Of a stretch of DNA of 64,000 bases, positions 60,205 to 64,000 are shown one piece after another. The notes below the pieces were generated by a model that saw only the letters and a list, made by a program, of their open reading frames with translations, searched no databases and was not told the DNA's origin. The position numbers were made by a program, and so were the translations under genes. The first letter of the stretch is position 1. Every line of letters starts with the position of its first letter. Origin of the DNA: Polytrichum commune (lineage: Eukaryota > Streptophyta > Polytrichopsida > Polytrichales > Polytrichaceae); assembly GCA_950295325.1 (NCBI GenBank), contig OX485808.1, forward strand, positions 23,270,527 to 23,334,526, read 5' to 3'.

Positions 60205-60569
60205 CTTCTCTATACTGTGGTTGGCCCAAATTATAATGTTCTTTTATTAGAATTATTATTATTATTATTCAATATAGCTACCATGCAGTATTACCATATT
60301 GGATTAGAAGTTATATGCATACTTGAAAATTTCATCCCAACAATAAGAGTGTTAGTACTAAGGGACAATTGCGGTGTGCTCATATCATTATACCCTTTTT
60401 TGGCATAGTTCCATGTGTCAAATAGATTCTTGTATTTTCACCAACTGGAGATGGTCTTTGCCTTAGTGGACTAGACAACCTATAAAATACATTCATTGCT
60501 TGGAATAAAACACAAGGAGGAGTTTCGGCAAATACTCGGTCCAGATACTTGAAACATTCACTATGACTA

Positions 60570-61322
60570 CTGTTCTCCCTCTTTAGTATGACACATTTGA
60601 GAAACACAAAAAGTCGTATTATCGAGGTTTCGTCTTCTCATTAATATGACAAATGGCATAAAGTTGTCGTATTATTGAGGGAATACAACAACATAAGTAA
60701 TATGAGCTTAAAATATATGTACAACGAGTTTAAGCAATATAGATGGTATGAAATAATAACTTGTAACTCCAAACAAATACAAATATTCTCAAGAACTGCT
60801 AAAATAAGAGTCCAAAGATCTTTGGTGTTGCCTACCCAAGTTAGCAATTATCATCTTGTGTACATTCCCTACTAACCTTTGAAAGTTGATAATTTCATTA
60901 ACATCAAAATATAAATAGTTCTCTAATAAGAAACTAGACAACAATGATGCATGACATTAAGCATCAAGATATTGATGATACTATATCACCCATGTATAAG
61001 GCAACATACTAGGTAGGAGACCACTCTAACCCTAACCATGTCCATTCTACACTAGTAACCCTAATTATCATTTAAGTTCCCAATGATAAATGAAGTTCCC
61101 AAGTAGTTCCCACGTGAAAACGGATGTATTTTAGATGTACATAACATAGATGAAAAATAATTTTAGCATTAACTACCTATTTAATATGACAAAACAGGGA
61201 TTCTAAAATGTCGCATTATCGAGTGTCGCAATCGTATAAAAGAGGGAGTTTTGAGCTAAAAAGTTTGGTCGCGCAAAAACGTTTTGTAATATCGAGGGTG
61301 TCGTATTAATGAGGTTAGACTG
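60570..61322. mobile_element. pogo-like MITE, second family
   Basis: The right end, inverted, reads CAGTCTAACCTCATTAATAC; the left end is a diverged CTGTTCTCCCTCTTTAGTAT. TA flanks both sides (60568-60569 and 61323-61324). Sub-terminal 'GTCGTATTATCGAGG' and 'AATATGACA' repeats occur in both orientations near the ends. Related sequence is present at 30138-30290. No transposase is seen. Confidence 0.75.
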
Positions 61323-61324
61323 TA

Positions 61325-61999
61325 CTAAATAAACTTGAAAAACCACAAAGAGCTCTCTAATATCTAACAAACTTGGAAGATTTACCTAGTAGGCCGCCAA
61401 GTTCCTAACTTAATTCTATCGGTGAGTGATGTGCTTGAAATGACCAACCGGATTTGTTTGGGATATGCTTCTTCATTGACACAATTGGTGTACTAAATGT
61501 CAAGAGTGTTTTTTTTAACAATGAGATGACAACACAACAAGTTTTTTCTTCTTCTAATAGTTAGAGTCATCGTATTGATACATAGATGAAACGTAGGGAA
61601 AAAACCGGCTCGAAACACATTGAGTTCAGAGGTGAAGAAGCACGAACAAATCGTCTTAGTATATCAAAGCAGATTGGGTCTTGTGGAAGTTTAGGAATTC
61701 GTTCACATCGACGTTTCGCTTATATCATGATTTTATGTCCACCGTTGCTCAAGTTTACAATAAGAAATATTGTTCACAGTATTATTTCCATTGATTGTAT
61801 GTCGTTGTCCCAACCATACACGACAACTTTCTATACGTCAACTCCAAGTACACGTGAATGGGATTCCCAGATTTCGAGAGATGTTTTGTGTCATTTAGAC
61901 CAAACTGTCCTCTGTAAAATCCAATTTTACTTGAATCTCATTTTACAAGATCATGTTTGCTATAAGCCAATGCATTGGTACTTGGTTCGGATACTTTCA
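61325..61999. other. Unassigned stretch with a 175-codon frame
   Basis: A plus-strand ATG frame of 175 codons (61586-62113) is among the longest outside the retroelement. It has no recognisable domain, an odd composition (many S, I, R) and its end lies inside the direct repeat at 62003, so I do not call it a gene. Confidence 0.3.
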
Positions 62000-62002
62000 C
62001 TC

Positions 62003-62395
62003 ACTTTCTCTTTTTCTTTTTGGACACAAATTGAATACTCAATTGCAAGAGAGGAATCAAAACACAACCACCTTGAGAGAACCAATGCAACTCGAGGGGA
62101 AATCAAGAAGTAATGCCCAATTTCATTCACTTTGATGAACGGCAAACCCACTCTTTGGCAAGGCTGAGGATAGTTTTGTGTCCATGAAACCATAACACAA
62201 AGAGAAGATGATGAAGCAAGTGGTGTTTGTGCAATTACGCAATTTGGGAGATTTTGCGCTGAAATTTTGCTTTTATTGTTTTTTGGGCACAAATTGAAAA
62301 TTCATTTGCAAGAACGGAACCAAAATACAACCACCTTGGGAGATTCAGCGCAAACCGAGGGGGCATCAAGAGATAATGCCCATATGGGGCCTTTG
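62003..62395. repeat. Direct repeat, two ~125-bp copies 266 bp apart
   Basis: 'GGACACAAATTGAATACTCA', 'AACACAACCACCTTG' and 'AATCAAGAAGTAATGCCC' near 62019-62118 return as 'GGGCACAAATTGAAAATTCA', 'ATACAACCACCTTGGGAGAT' and 'CATCAAGAGATAATGCCC' near 62285-62382. Confidence 0.7.
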
Positions 62396-62397
62396 GG

Positions 62398-62945
62398 TCA
62401 CAATAAGACATTTGACCCCCCCCCCCCCACCCCCAAGTCATCTTGGTAGGCAACGTCTGGGGCCTTTTCCAAATCTGCGAGGGTCCGTTGCCACTCAATC
62501 CTACCATAATCCTGCAATGCGTCCCAAACGACTCGACGCGTTTTCTCAATGGGCCATTGCAACGCACTAAACACCATATCATTCCGTTGACACCAAATTG
62601 ATCCACGGAAGACCACTCCTCAAGAAAACCAGACGCAGCTGAACCGTTTCAATGTCTTGCACAAAGATTGTTTATAACGAAAATTTCGAAGGAATGATGT
62701 TGCGCCTTCCACGGAGCCTCTTCTTCTTCTTCCACTACCTTAATTACCATAGACTTAAAAGAAAGATCACCACAATGACCACCAACCTCCTTGAGCCTTG
62801 GAATGAATGAATGAACGAGCAAGTATTGTGTTTTAATGCATGCTCCACATAGGACAACCGATTTGCACGAGAACCTCGAACCCAAATAGCTAGGTGTAAT
62901 AAGTAGTCTATGGTCAAGACCGCATTCAAGAACAAAATTGGGCAC
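62398..62945 (-). pseudogene. LINE 3' remnant
   Basis: The minus-strand frame 62398-62616 reads FRGSIWCQRNDMVFSALQWP, then VVWDALQDYGRIEW. This is the W..RN...F...QWP..K....VWD...DYGR..W pattern of the C-terminal tail of some plant LINE reverse transcriptases. Upstream on the same strand two more frames (to 62945) overlap in different phases, suggesting indels in the same remnant. A C13 tract (62416-62428) truncates the homology. No catalytic RT motif is present. Confidence 0.55.
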
Positions 62946-63619
62946 TTGTTGTCTCGACCTTCACTTCAAAACAAGCGGAGTTAAAAGCGGGGTTTGTTTC
63001 ATCCTAAGAATGTTGGTGCATCGGCCACCATATATTCCACGGAGAATGACATGCAAGGGTCCGTCCGTTGGGGTACCTGAACCGCTATATATGTTAGTGG
63101 TACCTTACTATGGACTCAAAACATTAAAAAATAAATGAGAAGATGTCAAGCCCGGCTCGGAGAATGTCGTCATTAATGATGGAATTGTTCAAAAGCCAAG
63201 TTTACATGCAAAAGCCGGGCCGGACAATAGGAGGAGCACGGAATGATCGCCCACTTCTTCTTTTGTCCCCACATTCCCATCTTAGCTACCTAGCTACTAC
63301 ATGGTAACAACCATCAAGCCATTGTAATCATCTATACGCCAAGCCACACAAAACGAAGCCATGGAATGAATGTTAATGCACGACTCCCCCCCCCCCCAAA
63401 AAAAACCTAAGGGAGAATACTTTAATGGCCCTCAATGACAACGGTTGCATTGTTTATAAAGCTAACTAGGATGTTATGCATGAGAAGGAAAAGAAAAAAG
63501 TAGTAAATTATGTTGAGTGTACGGCCTTAGCCCATTCAAGGGTGCCAAGTCACCACCGGCCCCGCCAAAGCGTGTGCATGACCAAGGTGGGTGGGTGTGT
63601 GGGGTGGGGCGGGGGGAGA
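62946..63619. other. Non-coding stretch with homopolymer tracts
   Basis: C12 tract at 63386-63397 followed by a run of A, and a GT/G-rich patch near 63583-63620. No gene recognised. Confidence 0.4.
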
Positions 63620-63735
63620 GAGGCTTGGTGTGTCTAATTCGGTTACTAATCTTGATTAGACTCTAATATTTGAGTGGTATGTGATTAGGTGTGCTTCCAA
63701 TAATGGATATCAGAAAGACTTGTGTTCAGCCCCTA
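63620..63735. repeat. Family A dispersed repeat, fragment
   Basis: 'GTGTCTAATTCGGTTACTAA', 'TTTGAGTGGTATGTGATTAG' and 'AAAGACTTGTGTT' match the 5'-type blocks at 11170 and 39900. Confidence 0.5.
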
Positions 63736-64000
63736 CATGTCCAAGAATCCAAAACATGGTTGCCAGCGTTCGTCAAAGATAAATCTCTCAAGGCAAACTT
63801 TTTATTTTTGGTTTTTATTTCTTATTTCTTATTTCTTGCAACTGGACATAATATAATTTTGCGCCGTCTAGAGCAAGCGGATCGAAATATTATATCAATG
63901 ACTCTAAGATACACATTTTGAAGTGGTTGGAACCCTCAAGTTTCCTTTTGTTACAAAATTAGCTATTTTGGGAAAGTAACAATGTTGAGTGACATGAATA

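Noticed and set aside
61586-62113. 175-codon plus-strand ORF
   Set aside because: No recognisable motif and its end overlaps a non-coding direct repeat; a chance frame is as likely.

Overview
The window looks like repeat-rich nuclear DNA of a streptophyte (a green plant in the wide sense, land plant or charophyte alga). Evidence: it is AT-rich, no convincing host gene can be followed over 64 kb, and it carries Stowaway-, Tourist-, pogo-, hAT- and Mutator-type non-autonomous DNA transposons with clean target-site duplications, LINE remnants and Ty3/gypsy LTR retrotransposons. I cannot name the species. A Ty3/gypsy element carrying a DNA methyltransferase points towards lineages such as charophytes, where retrotransposon-borne methyltransferases have been reported; this is an inference.

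Layout. Positions 1-42.7 kb are a graveyard of small elements: CACTA-like TIR elements (2225-2988, 41869-42432), pogo-like MITEs (3651-4187; fragment from 30138), two unrelated arrays with a period near 160 bp (4670-5960 and 7440-8115), a two-copy hAT-type MITE family (12065-12255, 31109-31527), a Stowaway MITE (13969-14271), two Harbinger/Tourist MITEs (18736-19282, 31569-31962), a 365-bp tandem duplication (16857-17561), minisatellites, a dispersed repeat called family A here (six or more copies), a LINE tail (34130-34805) and nine homopolymeric G/C tracts of 12-23 bases.

42.8-57.7 kb is a nest. A degraded gene of unknown family (42796-44230) lies next to an old Ty3/gypsy remnant (44570-46033 and 55839-57728, minus strand). 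That remnant is split by a young, nearly intact LTR retrotransposon (46034-55834, minus strand) flanked by a 4-bp target duplication; deleting the insertion and one duplication copy restores the old reading frame.

The young element is the main discovery. Its genes lie in one frame: Gag, two zinc knuckles, aspartic protease and a complete DNMT3-like cytosine-5 methyltransferase in a 1365-residue ORF. This ends in UAG followed by CAAUCA, a fit to the UAG-CARYYA read-through signal. Reverse transcriptase and RNase H follow; then one UAA that looks like a lesion; then integrase ending in a C4HC3 PHD finger. The element thus carries a DNA-methylation writer translated with Gag and a putative chromatin reader on the integrase. 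Its two LTR cores differ by about three substitutions and a 2-bp indel over about 430 bp, so insertion was recent. The LTRs are asymmetric: a 107-bp block occurs twice at the 3' end and is missing from the 5' LTR.

57.9-64 kb holds a decayed hAT-like transposase, a Mutator-type foldback element with 350-bp arms and a 9-bp duplication, another pogo-like MITE, a second LINE tail and a family A fragment. No tRNA, rRNA or CRISPR array was seen.
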